In this document: positions 26,454 to 35,359 of the stretch, piece by piece
Numbering within the stretch: the first letter of the stretch is position 1
How the letters are laid out: every line of letters begins with the position of its first letter
Assembly: GCF_027923705.1 (NCBI RefSeq)
Contig: NZ_AP026442.1
Span: 1,860,001-1,924,000, forward strand
Length of the DNA: 64,000 bases
Source of the DNA: Cellulomonas sp. NTE-D12
Lineage (GTDB): Bacteria > Actinomycetota > Actinomycetes > Actinomycetales > Cellulomonadaceae
Direction of reading: 5' to 3'
The notes under the pieces: generated by a model
Told to the model about the DNA's origin: nothing
Seen by the model: the letters and a program-made list of their open reading frames with translations, nothing else
Databases searched by the model: none
Made by a program: the position numbers and the translations under genes

Positions 26454-27404
26454 TCACGACGGTCGAGCCTGAGCGCCCTCGTGCTCGAGCCGCTCGACGC
26501 GGGCGCGGGCGCGCTGCGACGCCCGTCCGGCCGATCGCGAGGCGTTCGCGGCCTCGCGCAGCGCCTCTCGGGCTCCCGCGAGTCGCGCGGCGAGCGCGTC
26601 GTTCTCCGCCTGCAGGGCCTGCAGCTCGTGCCGCAGCGCCTCAGCACGCTCGGCGAGCGCCGCGCGCCGCTCGTCCAGCTCCTGCACGGCGCGGTGCGCT
26701 GTCGCGGCCTGCTCGGCGGCGCGGCGGTCCAGCTGTTCGGCCTCAGCCAGGTCGGCACGCGCCTCGGAGAGCTCCGCGCCGCGTCGTTCCTCCCGGTGCC
26801 GGGCAGCCGCCTCCTGGCGCTGCTCCGATCTCCCAGCGCCAGCAGTCGCCAGCTCGGTGTCAGCGGCCGCTCGCCGCGTGTGGGGCAGCGGTGCTGCGCC
26901 GACGACGGCCACGGCCCCGTCGACGTCGACCGGACCGAAGCCCGACGTCTCCAGCGACGTGGTCAGCACACCCGACCTGACGGCGGCGGCGGCCGCCGGG
27001 TCCGCCATGGCCGCATGCACGGTTGCCTGCACCTGGCCGAGCACCGAGTCGCTCAGGTGCTGGCCCTGAGCTTCGGCGAGGGCCCGTGCCTGCTGGCCGA
27101 TCGCCGTCAGCAGCCGCCTGCGCTCCCGGTCGAGCTCGCGGAGCTGCTCACCGGCCAGCGTCTCCTGCGCCTCCCGCAGCGCAGCCCCCACCTCGACCAG
27201 CTGCTCCACCAGGTCCCGCTCGTGCCGGACGAGCAGGTCGACGGCCCAGGCCGCCACGCTCGGCTTCGGCAGGCGGGAGACCTGCGCCGCGACCGTCCGG
27301 TCACCCTCGCGGCGCAGCTCCTTGGCGTGCGCGTCGCGGGCAGCCGTGAACTGCTCCAGGGGCAGGCCGTAGAGCTCGACGGCGACCGCACCGGTGGTCG
27401 TCAC
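26454..27404 (-). CDS. Coiled-coil protein of unknown function
   Basis: A 316-residue Ala/Glu/Arg-rich protein, without signal peptide or membrane helix. The N-terminus (VELYGLPLEQFTAARDAHAKE) and the SRLPKPSVAAWAVDLLVR segment are globular and recall actinobacterial proteins that have no assigned function. From about residue 190 to the end it is a long heptad-rich coiled coil (EERRGAELSEARADLAEAEQ and onwards). The GTG at 27404 gives the full conserved N-terminus. A structural or scaffold role is possible; nothing more can be said. Confidence 0.75.
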   Translation of the reverse strand: MTTTGAVAVELYGLPLEQFTAARDAHAKELRREGDRTVAAQVSRLPKPSVAAWAVDLLVRHERDLVEQLVEVGAALREAQETLAGEQLRELDRERRRLLTAIGQQARALAEAQGQHLSDSVLGQVQATVHAAMADPAAAAAVRSGVLTTSLETSGFGPVDVDGAVAVVGAAPLPHTRRAAADTELATAGAGRSEQRQEAAARHREERRGAELSEARADLAEAEQLDRRAAEQAATAHRAVQELDERRAALAERAEALRHELQALQAENDALAARLAGAREALREAANASRSAGRASQRARARVERLEHEGAQARPS

Positions 27405-27507
27405 GCGACCCGCTCCACAGCGCTCACCGCGCCAGTGTGCCGACCCCGTCCGGTGCACGCGTCCCGGGCTGCACCGGCGGCCCTGCGGCGCGCGCCGGTT
27501 CGCCGAC

Positions 27508-27882
27508 CTACGGGCGCGCGGAGTGCGTCGGCCCCGGCTTGGCGTGCGCCTGCTGAGAGATCTGCCGGCCGTCCACCCCACCGTCGCGGGCGTCCGCGGC
27601 GACGCTCTGACCGAACGCCGCGGCGGAGGGGAGGTCGCTCGGGCCCGGGTGGGCGGTGGCGTGCGGGTTGGCGTGCGCGTTCGGCGCGTGGCTGGCCGAC
27701 GCGGACGCGCTCACCGACGGGACCGGCAGGGCCGCCGAGCCGGTGAACTGCTGTGCCACCGCGGGCGCCGCCGCGGCAGTGCCGACCGCCACCGCGGCGA
27801 TCCCCACGCCGACCGCGGCCTTGCCGGCCACGCTCAACCCCGCGACCTTCGTCAGCAACGCGCCCGTCAAGGTGCCGCTCAT
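27508..27882 (-). CDS. Small Ala-rich membrane or exported protein
   Basis: A 124-residue protein with a hydrophobic Ala/Val/Gly segment at about residues 12-45 (GKAAVGVGIAAVAVGTAAAA) and a low-complexity Ser/Ala/His/Pro-rich remainder (HAPNAHANPHATAHPGPSD). It resembles short actinobacterial proteins anchored by one helix. No family function is known. It is divergent to the CHRD operon, with 278 bp of non-coding DNA between them in which I see no clear site. Confidence 0.6.
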   Translation of the reverse strand: MSGTLTGALLTKVAGLSVAGKAAVGVGIAAVAVGTAAAAPAVAQQFTGSAALPVPSVSASASASHAPNAHANPHATAHPGPSDLPSAAAFGQSVAADARDGGVDGRQISQQAHAKPGPTHSARP

Positions 27883-28160
27883 GGTGCCCTCCGCAACCGT
27901 GGGGCTGCGCCGTCGCAGCGCCTCTCACCGGTGATATCGGTGCCGGGCCCGCGCACGGTCACGCGGTTCAGCGAAGTTCACTCCAGCGGCGCAACGGCCG
28001 ACCCACCGCAGGCCGGTCCCCGCCGCCCGGCTGCCCGCCTGCCCGACTCGCGCAACTGCTCCGTTCCCGGACCAATCCGCCGGGCCGAGGGCGCCGAACC
28101 ACTGCTGTCCGCAGTACCCGCACGTGTGGGCGGAGCGTTCCGCCCTGACAGGGAGTCATC

Positions 28161-28922
28161 ATGCGCACGAGCCTCAAGCTGGCCTCCGCGGCGATCGGGG
28201 CGGCCGCCCTGCTGCCCCTCGGCGTCACCACGGCGATGGCCGCCGACGGCAGCGGCAACGCCAACCTGGCACCCGTCGCCCTCAACGGCGTCAACGGCAG
28301 CGGGACCGCCATGGTCACCGTCAAGGGTGACGTGGTGAGCGTCACGCTGGCGGCCAAGGGCCTGCTCGCCGACCAGCCGCACGCCGCCCACATCCACTTC
28401 GGCGCCGACGCCCGGCACGAGTGCCCCGCCGCGGCGGACGACGCGAACAAGGACGGGCACCTCACCACCACCGAGGGCGGCCCGGCCTACGGCCCGGTCG
28501 TCGTGTCGTTGACCAAGACCGGGGACACGAGCCCGTCGAGCGCCCTCGCGGTCGACCGGTTCGACACGGCGCCCGGCGGCAACCTCTCCTACCAGCGCGG
28601 CGACATCACCGTGGCCCCCGAGGTCGCCACCGCGATCCTGGCGGGTCAGGCGGTCGTCGTCATCCACGGCGTCGACTACAACGGCGACGGCAAGTACGAC
28701 GGCTCCGCGATGTCGGACCTCGACCCGAAGCTGCCGGCCGAGGCGACGGACCCCGCGCTCTGCGGTGTGCTGAAGGCGGCCCCCGTCGGCGCCATGGCGA
28801 CAGGTGGGGGCGGCGCGGCGGCGCGGCCGGAGCAGGGCCTGCTGCTCGCCGGCGGTGCGCTGCTCCTCGCGGGTCTCGGCACCGGGGCGTACGTCGTGCG
28901 TCGGGCACGCACGCAAGCGTGA
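28161..28922 (+). CDS. Secreted CHRD-domain protein with C-terminal membrane anchor
   Basis: A 253-residue protein. A signal peptide ends near TTAMAADG. The CHRD-like beta domain (about 35-210) has the conserved PHAAHIHFG and a VVIHGVDYNGDGKYDG segment that looks able to bind calcium. A Gly/Ala linker, a hydrophobic helix (LLLAGGALLLAGLGTGAYVV) and the basic tail RRARTQA end the protein, the layout of a wall-sorting signal, though a clear LPXTG is missing. AGGGAGT precedes the ATG. It overlaps the sortase gene by 1 bp, so it may be that sortase's substrate. Confidence 0.85.
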   Translation: MRTSLKLASAAIGAAALLPLGVTTAMAADGSGNANLAPVALNGVNGSGTAMVTVKGDVVSVTLAAKGLLADQPHAAHIHFGADARHECPAAADDANKDGHLTTTEGGPAYGPVVVSLTKTGDTSPSSALAVDRFDTAPGGNLSYQRGDITVAPEVATAILAGQAVVVIHGVDYNGDGKYDGSAMSDLDPKLPAEATDPALCGVLKAAPVGAMATGGGGAAARPEQGLLLAGGALLLAGLGTGAYVVRRARTQA

Positions 28923-29626
28923 TGTCCTCGGTCCCCACGTTCCACGGCCGCCGCGGCCAGCTCGTTGCGGCGGCCGTGGGGCTGGCCCTGGCGGGTGCCC
29001 TGACCCTGGTCGTGGGGCTGCGCGCGCAAGCCGGGCCTCCGGCGCCGCCGCTCAGCCGGGTGGCTGCGACGGCGGCGCCCAGCCCGACAGACCCCCCGAC
29101 GGACCTCCCGGCACCGGCGACGCCCTCGGCAACCGCCGCGCCGGCCGCCGAACCCGACCTCGGCCCGATCCTGCCGGCGTCGATCCCCGTCACGCTCGAC
29201 ATCCCCGCCATCGGCGTGCACACGACGAACCTCGTCCCGCTGAGCGTCGGCGCGGACGGCGTGCTGCCGCCGCCGACAGACTACGCGACCGCCGGCTACT
29301 ACACCGGAGGCCCGACCCCGGGCCAGCTGGGAGCGGCCGTCATCGCGGCCCATGTGGACGGCAAGAGCGGGCCGGCCGTGTTCTACCGGCTCGGCGAGCT
29401 CACGCCCGGCGCCCTGGTCCACGTCACCCGCCAGGACGGCACCGTCGCCACGTTCACGATCGACACGGTCGCGCGCTATCCCAAGGCACAGTTCCCCACG
29501 CAGCTCGTCTACGGCAGCGCCACGTCGCGGGCCGAGATCCGGCTCATCACGTGCGGCGGTGCCTACGACCGCACGACGGGGCACTACGTGGACAACGTCA
29601 TCGCCTTCGGCCACCTGGACCCGTGA
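28922..29626 (+). CDS. Class F sortase
   Basis: A 234-residue transpeptidase. An N-terminal membrane helix (residues about 12-32) and a Pro/Thr/Ala-rich linker precede the sortase beta barrel. The catalytic residues are His144 in AAHVDGK, Cys211 in LITCGG and probably Arg217 in YDRTTG. Class F enzymes occur in high-GC Gram-positive bacteria and attach proteins to the cell wall. The start codon shares one base with the upstream stop. The best substrate candidate in the window is the preceding CHRD protein. Confidence 0.92.
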   Translation: MSSVPTFHGRRGQLVAAAVGLALAGALTLVVGLRAQAGPPAPPLSRVAATAAPSPTDPPTDLPAPATPSATAAPAAEPDLGPILPASIPVTLDIPAIGVHTTNLVPLSVGADGVLPPPTDYATAGYYTGGPTPGQLGAAVIAAHVDGKSGPAVFYRLGELTPGALVHVTRQDGTVATFTIDTVARYPKAQFPTQLVYGSATSRAEIRLITCGGAYDRTTGHYVDNVIAFGHLDP

Positions 29627-29688
29627 CCGAACGAGCCAGCCGGCAGCTCGCCGCGCCCGGCGCGGCGACGTGCCCGACACTGACGCTC

Positions 29689-30282
29689 ATGCCCACCGCG
29701 TCGAGAGGTGCGCCCGACGAGGCGGACGTCCCACCCACCACCTCGGTCGACGACCTGCTCGAGCGCGCCGCCGGGGGTGACCAGCAGGCATTCGCCCAGG
29801 TGTACGACACGCTGTCGTCGGGCGTCTTCGGCACGTGCCTGGCGGTGCTGCGGGACCGCGACCACGCCGCGGAGGTGACGCAGGAGGTGATGCTCGAGCT
29901 GTGGCGCACGGCCCCACGGTTCGATCGCCTGCGCGGTTCGGCCCGGACCTGGGCGCTGACGCTGGCGCACCGACGGGCCGTGGACAGGGTCCGTTCCGTC
30001 CAGGCGGAGCGAGCCCGCGACCAACGGGTGATGGACACGCACCTCGAGCGCCCGTTCGACGTGGTGGCGGAGGAGGTCGAGGGCGCCATGGACCGTGCTC
30101 GGGTGCGGCAGTGCCTGGGTGGGCTGACCCCCACCCAGCACGAGGCCGTGGTGCTGGCGTACTACGGCGGGCGCACCTACCGCGAGGTCGCCGACCACCT
30201 CGCCACCCCGGTGGCCACGGTCAAGACCCGGATCCGCGACGGGCTCATCCGCCTGCGCGACTGCTTGGGAGTGGAGCGATGA
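29689..30282 (+). CDS. ECF RNA polymerase sigma factor (SigK-like)
   Basis: A 197-residue sigma factor with region 2 (QQAFAQVYDTLSSGVFGTCL, then AEVTQEVMLELWRTAPRFD) and region 4 (LTPTQHEAVVLAYYGGRTYR, then DHLATPVATVKTRIRDGLIR). It is followed, with a 4-bp overlap, by its anti-sigma factor. An in-frame GTG at 29623 overlaps the sortase stop and would add 22 residues; neither start has a strong ribosome binding site. It most likely responds to an envelope or redox signal and controls surface proteins, possibly including this operon. Confidence 0.9.
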   Translation: MPTASRGAPDEADVPPTTSVDDLLERAAGGDQQAFAQVYDTLSSGVFGTCLAVLRDRDHAAEVTQEVMLELWRTAPRFDRLRGSARTWALTLAHRRAVDRVRSVQAERARDQRVMDTHLERPFDVVAEEVEGAMDRARVRQCLGGLTPTQHEAVVLAYYGGRTYREVADHLATPVATVKTRIRDGLIRLRDCLGVER

Positions 30283-31043
30283 CGACCCCGGACCCGCCTG
30301 ACGGCACGAGCGACCCGCGCGACCTGCTCGCGGCCTACGCGCTCGACGCGGTCGACGACCTCGACCGTCGCCGGGTCGAGGACCTCGTCGCCGCCGACCC
30401 CGACGCGGCGCGCGAGCTGGAGACGCTGCGCGCGACCGCCGCCGTGCTCGGCGCGGCCACGTCCGCAGCACCACCGCCGGAGCTGCGCCGTTCCGTGCTC
30501 GACCGGATCTCGGAGGAAGGGCAGGTGCCCACGCCGGCCCTCGTCGCGGGGGAGCGGGGCACCGTGCGGCGGCGCCCGCGCCGCACGTTCTGGGTGGCCG
30601 CCGCTGCCGCAGCCCTCGTCGCGGCGGCCGTGCCCAGCGTGCTCGCCTGGCGTCAGACCCAGGAGGTCCACCGCGTCCAGGCGCAGCAGCAGGAGGTCGT
30701 CGACCTGCTCGCCGACCCGCTCGCCCAGGTTCGCCGGGCAGACGTGCCCGGAGGTGGCACGGTCGTCGGTGTGCTGTCCCGGGACCGGGCCCTGTTCACG
30801 GCGTCCGGGCTCCAGGAGCCGGGGCCCGGCAAGGTCTACCAGCTGTGGGTCGTCCGAGACGGTGTCCCGGTCCCCGACGCGGTGATGGCCGCCGGCGCCC
30901 GAATCGTGCGCGCTACCCCGGACGACTACGTCGTCCTCACCCACCGCTACGCGGCAGGAGACTCCCTCGCGGTGACCGTCGAGCCGACCGGGGGCTCCCT
31001 CAAGCCCACCACGAACCCGATCGTGGTGCTCACGCCGGTCTGA
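30279..31043 (+). CDS. Anti-sigma factor (RskA-like)
   Basis: A 254-residue single-pass membrane protein. The N-terminal cytoplasmic domain (LLAAYALDAVDDLDRRRVED) binds the sigma factor, a helix at about residues 105-125 (FWVAAAAAALVAAAVPSVLA) crosses the membrane, and the extracytoplasmic C-terminal RskA domain includes GPGKVYQLWVVRDGVPVPDA. The HxxxCxxC zinc motif of ZAS anti-sigma factors is absent, as in SigK/RskA pairs. Regulated proteolysis in the membrane would release the sigma factor. Confidence 0.9.
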   Translation: MTTPDPPDGTSDPRDLLAAYALDAVDDLDRRRVEDLVAADPDAARELETLRATAAVLGAATSAAPPPELRRSVLDRISEEGQVPTPALVAGERGTVRRRPRRTFWVAAAAAALVAAAVPSVLAWRQTQEVHRVQAQQQEVVDLLADPLAQVRRADVPGGGTVVGVLSRDRALFTASGLQEPGPGKVYQLWVVRDGVPVPDAVMAAGARIVRATPDDYVVLTHRYAAGDSLAVTVEPTGGSLKPTTNPIVVLTPV

Positions 31044-31122
31044 CCCAGCCGGTTCGAGCGGCCGCCCGCCGCCCCCCCGGCGCGCCCGCCGCCTCGCCGG
31101 CACGCCGGACCGGGCCTCCCCA

Positions 31123-31179
31123 TTGACAACCCGCACCTCGTCTGGAAACGTATCCGCCAGCCGACGGAAACGTTTCCGT
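31123..31179 (+). promoter_or_regulatory. Promoter with two LacI-type operators
   Basis: A perfect -35 hexamer TTGACA (31123-31128) is followed by GGAAACGTATCC (31144-31155), which covers the -10 area, and by the perfect 16-bp palindrome ACGGAAACGTTTCCGT (31164-31179). The two operator cores differ at one base and their centres are 22 bp apart, about two helical turns, so two repressor dimers could bind on one DNA face. The site precedes the LacI-type gene and so the whole operon. Confidence 0.85.
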
Positions 31180-31202
31180 CTCACTCGATGGAGAGGCCGG
31201 CA

Positions 31203-32213
31203 ATGAGTCGACGCCCGACGTTGCACGAGGTCGCCAACCTCGCCGGCGCGTCGCTGGCCTCGACCTCGCGGGCCCTGAACGGCATGGGCGCCAGCCCGGA
31301 GATGATCGAGAAGGTGCGGGCGGCGGCCGAGCAGCTCGGCTACCACCCGGACGCGGCGGGACGCTCGCTCCGGATGGGCCGCACGTTCCAGGTCGGCTTC
31401 GCCGTCGCCGACATCGGCAACCCCGTGTACGTGGACATGATGAAGGCGATCCACGAGGTGGTCGGGCCGCAGGGCTACCACGTGGTGGTGGCGACGACGG
31501 GGAACGACGTCGCGTCCACCGCGGACGTGATCCGTTCGCTGGCATCGGGCGTCGTCGACGGTCTGGTCATCAGCCCGCTGCGCTCCGACGACACGCTGGC
31601 CGCGCAGATGGAGCAGGCTCCCGTGCCGGTGGTCGTCGTCGGCCGAGTGCAGCAGGACACCACCCTCGACTCGGTGTGGGCGGACTCCGCCGCCGGTATC
31701 GGCCTGGCGGTCGACCAGCTCGTCGGTGTGGGACGACGGCGGCTGCTGTTCCTCAACGGTCCGTTGGGGACCACCCCGGCCTCTCGCCGCCTGCAGGGTT
31801 TCGAGGATGCGCTGGCTCGCCATGACCTGACGGCGGCGGGGATGGTGGTCGCCGACGACTTCACCGTCGACGCGGGCACGCGGGCGGTCGACGGTCTGCT
31901 CGACGACCCCGCTGCCGAACGTCCCGACGCCATCGTGGCGGCGAACGACCTCCTGGCGATCGGCTGCATCCAGGCGCTGCGCCGGCGGAACGTCCGGGTG
32001 CCCGACGACGTCGCGGTCACCGGCATGGACGACACGGAGATCGCAGCCGTGTTCTCGCCCAGCCTGACCAGCGTCGCCCTCGGGTCGAGGGAGCGTGGCC
32101 GGGCCGCTGCCGAGCTGCTGCTGCGCCGCATCGCGGGCGAGAGCGGGCCGGCGCAACGCGTCCACGTGGCCCCTCGGCTGGTCGTCCGCGAGTCCTCGGG
32201 CGGCCCGGCGTGA
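31203..32213 (+). CDS. LacI-family transcriptional regulator
   Basis: A 336-residue repressor. Residues 1-60 form the helix-turn-helix and hinge (TLHEVANLAGASLASTSRAL), the rest is a ribose-binding-protein-like ligand domain (VGFAVADIGNPVYVDMMKAI; ending with VTGMDDTEIAAVFSPSLTSV). The ATG at 31203 is chosen over 31188 because GGAGAGG lies 6-7 bp upstream. The gene is first in the operon behind its own operators, so it is expected to repress the entire catabolic operon until a sugar-like inducer binds. Confidence 0.93.
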   Translation: MSRRPTLHEVANLAGASLASTSRALNGMGASPEMIEKVRAAAEQLGYHPDAAGRSLRMGRTFQVGFAVADIGNPVYVDMMKAIHEVVGPQGYHVVVATTGNDVASTADVIRSLASGVVDGLVISPLRSDDTLAAQMEQAPVPVVVVGRVQQDTTLDSVWADSAAGIGLAVDQLVGVGRRRLLFLNGPLGTTPASRRLQGFEDALARHDLTAAGMVVADDFTVDAGTRAVDGLLDDPAAERPDAIVAANDLLAIGCIQALRRRNVRVPDDVAVTGMDDTEIAAVFSPSLTSVALGSRERGRAAAELLLRRIAGESGPAQRVHVAPRLVVRESSGGPA

Positions 32214-33148
32214 GCACGCTCACCGTCGGCGCGTCCGTCGACCGTCCCGTACGCCGACGGTCCGGGGCGGGCCGACGCCGGCAGAGCCGGGAGACGGCCG
32301 TGCTCGTCGCGCCGTCGGTGCTGCTCATCGTCGTGCTGTCGGTCGCCCCGCTGCTGGCCGGCGTCGCTCTTGCGTTCACCGACGCCCGGCTCGTGCACAA
32401 CCCGCACTACTCGTTCGTCGGCGCCGCGAACTTCACCAAGCTCGCCGACAACACGATGTTCTGGTCGTCCTTCCGCATCGGCATCGTCTGGGCCGTCTCC
32501 GTCACGGTCCTGCAGCTGGTCGCCGCCATGGGTCTCGCGCTCCTGCTGAACGCCGACCTGCGGCTGCGGGGCCTGGCGCGCGTCCTGGCGCTGGTCCCCT
32601 GGGCGATGCCGCCCGTGGTCGTCTCGATCATGTGGCGGATGATCTACTCGCCGAACGCGGGACCGCTCAACGCGGTGCTCAGGGCCATCGGGCTGCCCGG
32701 GGACACCAACTGGCTCGGCTCGTTCACCACCGCCCTGCCGGCGGTCATCGCGGTCGGTGTCTGGGTGGGGATGCCGCAGACCACCGTGACCCTGCTCGCC
32801 GGGCTGCAGCAGGTGCCGGTCGAGACCTACGAGGCCGCCGCGATCGACGGCGCCGGGGCGTGGCGGCGCTTCACGGCGGTCACGATGCCGAGCCTGCGTC
32901 CCATCGTCACGTCCATCACGTCGCTGAACTTCATCTGGAACTTCAACTCGTTCAGCCTGGTGTACGTCCTCACAGAGGGCGGCCCGGGCGGCAAGACGAT
33001 GCTGCCGATGCTGTTCACCTACATCGAGGCGTTCCAGAACCGGAACATCGGCTACGCCGCCGCGATGGGCGTGGTGCTCGTCGTGGTGGTCGTCGCCCTC
33101 CTGGGCCTGTACCTGTGGTCCCAGCTGCGCAACGAGGACAAGCCGTGA
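32210..33148 (+). CDS. Sugar ABC transporter permease (MalF/UgpA type)
   Basis: A 312-residue inner-membrane protein with six helices and the EAA loop ETYEAAAIDGAGAWRRFTAV, which contacts the ATPase. It begins with a GTG overlapping the regulator's stop by 4 bp. Together with the next permease and the lipoprotein it forms a CUT1-type importer for a sugar or sugar conjugate. No ATPase gene is present in the operon, so a shared MsiK-like ATPase elsewhere in the genome is probably used, as is common in actinobacteria. Confidence 0.93.
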   Translation: MSTLTVGASVDRPVRRRSGAGRRRQSRETAVLVAPSVLLIVVLSVAPLLAGVALAFTDARLVHNPHYSFVGAANFTKLADNTMFWSSFRIGIVWAVSVTVLQLVAAMGLALLLNADLRLRGLARVLALVPWAMPPVVVSIMWRMIYSPNAGPLNAVLRAIGLPGDTNWLGSFTTALPAVIAVGVWVGMPQTTVTLLAGLQQVPVETYEAAAIDGAGAWRRFTAVTMPSLRPIVTSITSLNFIWNFNSFSLVYVLTEGGPGGKTMLPMLFTYIEAFQNRNIGYAAAMGVVLVVVVVALLGLYLWSQLRNEDKP

Positions 33149-33981
33149 GGGCGCGGGCGCTCGTCCGGCCTGCGCAGTACGTCGCGCTGGCCTGCTACAT
33201 CGCCTTCCTCGGGTTCCCGCTGCTCTGGCTCGTCTCGTCGTCCGTCAAGTCGTCGGGGGAGCTGAACTCCCTCACCGTCTCGCTCCTGCCCACGCGGGGC
33301 TGGGCCTGGGGCAACTACGCGGACGCGTTGGCACGGCAGGGCCTGATCCGGTCGGCGGGCAACTCGGCGGTGGTCGCCCTGGCGTCGACGGTGCTGGTGG
33401 TCCTGATCGGGATGCCCGCGGCCTACGCGCTGGCGCGGGTCCGTGGGGCGCTGCGCGCCGTCGGGACGGGCTGGATCCTGGTCAGCCAGGTCTTCCCGGT
33501 GATCCTGATCATCCTGCCGCTGTTCCTGGTGCTCCGGACGGTGGCCCTGACCGACTCGCTCGTCGGGCTGACCCTGGTGCACACCACGTACACGCTCCCG
33601 TTCGGGCTGTGGATGCTGCAGGGCTACGTGACGGCGATCCCACGCGACCTCGAGGAGGCCGGTGCGATCGACGGGGCGGGCAGGTTCACCGTGCTGCGGC
33701 ACATCGTCCTGCCCCTGCTGATGCCCGGCGTCGCGGCGACGGCGATGTTCGCCTTCGTCTCCTCGTGGAACGAGTTCTTCTTCGCCCTCGTGCTGCTGCA
33801 GTCGCCGGCGCACTACACGCTGCCCATCGCGCTGAGCATGTTCGTCGGCGGCGAGGGCAAGGTCGCCCTCGGCCCCCTGGCGGCCGGCTCCGTGCTCGCC
33901 GCGATCCCCAGCATCGTCTTCTTCGTCCTGCTCCAGCGCCGCCTGGTGGGCGGGCTGATGTCCGGAGCCGTCAAGGGATAG
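33145..33981 (+). CDS. Sugar ABC transporter permease (MalG/UgpE type)
   Basis: A 278-residue permease with six helices and the EAA loop RDLEEAGAIDGAGRFTVLRH. The GTG start at 33145 overlaps the first permease by 4 bp. The pair of different permeases is typical of CUT1 importers for oligosaccharides, glycerol-phosphate-like compounds and glycosides rather than of the CUT2 ribose importers. Confidence 0.93.
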   Translation: MRARALVRPAQYVALACYIAFLGFPLLWLVSSSVKSSGELNSLTVSLLPTRGWAWGNYADALARQGLIRSAGNSAVVALASTVLVVLIGMPAAYALARVRGALRAVGTGWILVSQVFPVILIILPLFLVLRTVALTDSLVGLTLVHTTYTLPFGLWMLQGYVTAIPRDLEEAGAIDGAGRFTVLRHIVLPLLMPGVAATAMFAFVSSWNEFFFALVLLQSPAHYTLPIALSMFVGGEGKVALGPLAAGSVLAAIPSIVFFVLLQRRLVGGLMSGAVKG

Positions 33982-34003
33982 GCCCGCGGCCCCCACCCGA
34001 CAG

Positions 34004-34024
34004 GGCGTCGCAGCGCGCGACGCC
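34004..34024 (+). promoter_or_regulatory. Intercistronic hairpin before the binding protein gene
   Basis: GGCGTCGC and GCGACGCC form a perfect 8-bp stem with a 5-nt loop, between the permease stop and the lipoprotein start. Hairpins at this place often protect the binding-protein mRNA or reduce read-through, helping to give more binding protein than permease. Confidence 0.5.
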
Positions 34025-34045
34025 GACCAACAGAAGGGAACGTCG

Positions 34046-35353
34046 ATGAAGACAGTTCACCGCATGCCCCTCATCGCCGCCGCGGTAGCCGTGGTAGCCC
34101 TCGCCGGTTGCTCCAGCGGCGGCGGCAGCGCCACCGCGACCGGCTCCGGCACCTCCTCCGCCGCGGCGGCCGCACCGGTCACGCTCACGTTCCAGTCGCT
34201 CTCGGACCAGCCCGCCACCATCGCGGCGACCAAGAAGATCGTCGACAGCTGGAACGCCGCCAACCCGGACATCCAGGTCAACGTCGTCCAGGCGAGCTGG
34301 GACTCCGTCAACGACAAGCTGACCACGCAGTTCGCCGGCGGGACGGCGCCGGACATCATCCACGACGACGCCGCCTCGATCGTGTCCTTCGCCTCCGACG
34401 GCTACCTGGCGGACCTGACCGGCCAGATGTCGCAGGCCAAGAAGGACGACATCGGCAAGGGGCTGCTCGCCTCGGTGACGGTGGACGGGAAGGTCGTCGC
34501 CTACCCGACGGAGGTGCAGTCCTACATGGTGTTCGCCAACAAGACCCTCCTGGACCAGGCGGGCGTGACGATCCCCACCGGCGACTCGATGACGTGGGAC
34601 CAGTTCCGGCAGATCGCGAAGGCCACCACCAAGAACGGGGTCGCGGGGGTCGGCTGGGGTCTGAAGAGCCCCGTGGCGACGTTCATGACCCTCGGCCTCG
34701 GGTCCGGCGGCACGTACTTCGACGGCACCGGCACCAAGGCGACGATCCACGTCGGGGACAACGAGCTGGCGCTGCCCAAGCTGGTGCACCAGATGGCCTA
34801 CGACGACAAGTCGATCCTGCCGGTCACGCTGACCCAGTCCGGCTCCGAAGCCCTCGCCGCCTTCTACGGTGGCAAGGTCGCCATGACGGTCCAGGGCTCG
34901 TACCTGGCCGCCAGCATGGCCAAGGACGCACCCTCCGGCTTCAGCTGGGTGGTCCTGCCGCCTCTGGCCGGCCCCCAAGGTGCGGCGCAGGCCGCGGACC
35001 CGCAGACGCTGTCCGTCAGCGCCGACTCCAAGCACGCCGCCCAGGCCGTCAAGTTCCTCGAGTACTTCACCTCGAGCGACAACCTGGAGGCCGTCAACGA
35101 GGCCGACGCGCTGATCCCGGCGACCACCTCGGCGCAGAAGGCGATGGCGACCAAGCTGGGCTCCCAGAACGGCTGGGACCAGATCCTCAAGAGCGGCAAG
35201 GACTTCCAGTCGGCGCCGTTCCTGTTCGTGAACAAGTACTCCCAGTGGAAGAGCACGGTGGCGACACCGGCGTTCCAGAAGTACCTGGCCAACCAGATCG
35301 ACGACGCGGGCCTGACCGACGCGCTGACCAACGGCTGGAAGCAGCTGGGCTGA
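34046..35353 (+). CDS. Sugar ABC transporter substrate-binding lipoprotein
   Basis: A 435-residue exported lipoprotein. The signal peptide ends in the lipobox LAGC and a Ser/Ala/Thr-rich linker follows. The mature part is a family-1 solute-binding protein (VKIVDSW-like start; FAGGTAPDIIHDD; PTEVQSYMVFANKTLLDQAG; GKVAMTVQGSYLAASMA). It captures the substrate outside the membrane and delivers it to the two permeases. AGAAGGGAA precedes the ATG. Binding-pocket residues do not reveal the ligand. Confidence 0.93.
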   Translation: MKTVHRMPLIAAAVAVVALAGCSSGGGSATATGSGTSSAAAAAPVTLTFQSLSDQPATIAATKKIVDSWNAANPDIQVNVVQASWDSVNDKLTTQFAGGTAPDIIHDDAASIVSFASDGYLADLTGQMSQAKKDDIGKGLLASVTVDGKVVAYPTEVQSYMVFANKTLLDQAGVTIPTGDSMTWDQFRQIAKATTKNGVAGVGWGLKSPVATFMTLGLGSGGTYFDGTGTKATIHVGDNELALPKLVHQMAYDDKSILPVTLTQSGSEALAAFYGGKVAMTVQGSYLAASMAKDAPSGFSWVVLPPLAGPQGAAQAADPQTLSVSADSKHAAQAVKFLEYFTSSDNLEAVNEADALIPATTSAQKAMATKLGSQNGWDQILKSGKDFQSAPFLFVNKYSQWKSTVATPAFQKYLANQIDDAGLTDALTNGWKQLG

Positions 35354-35359
35354 GGTGTC

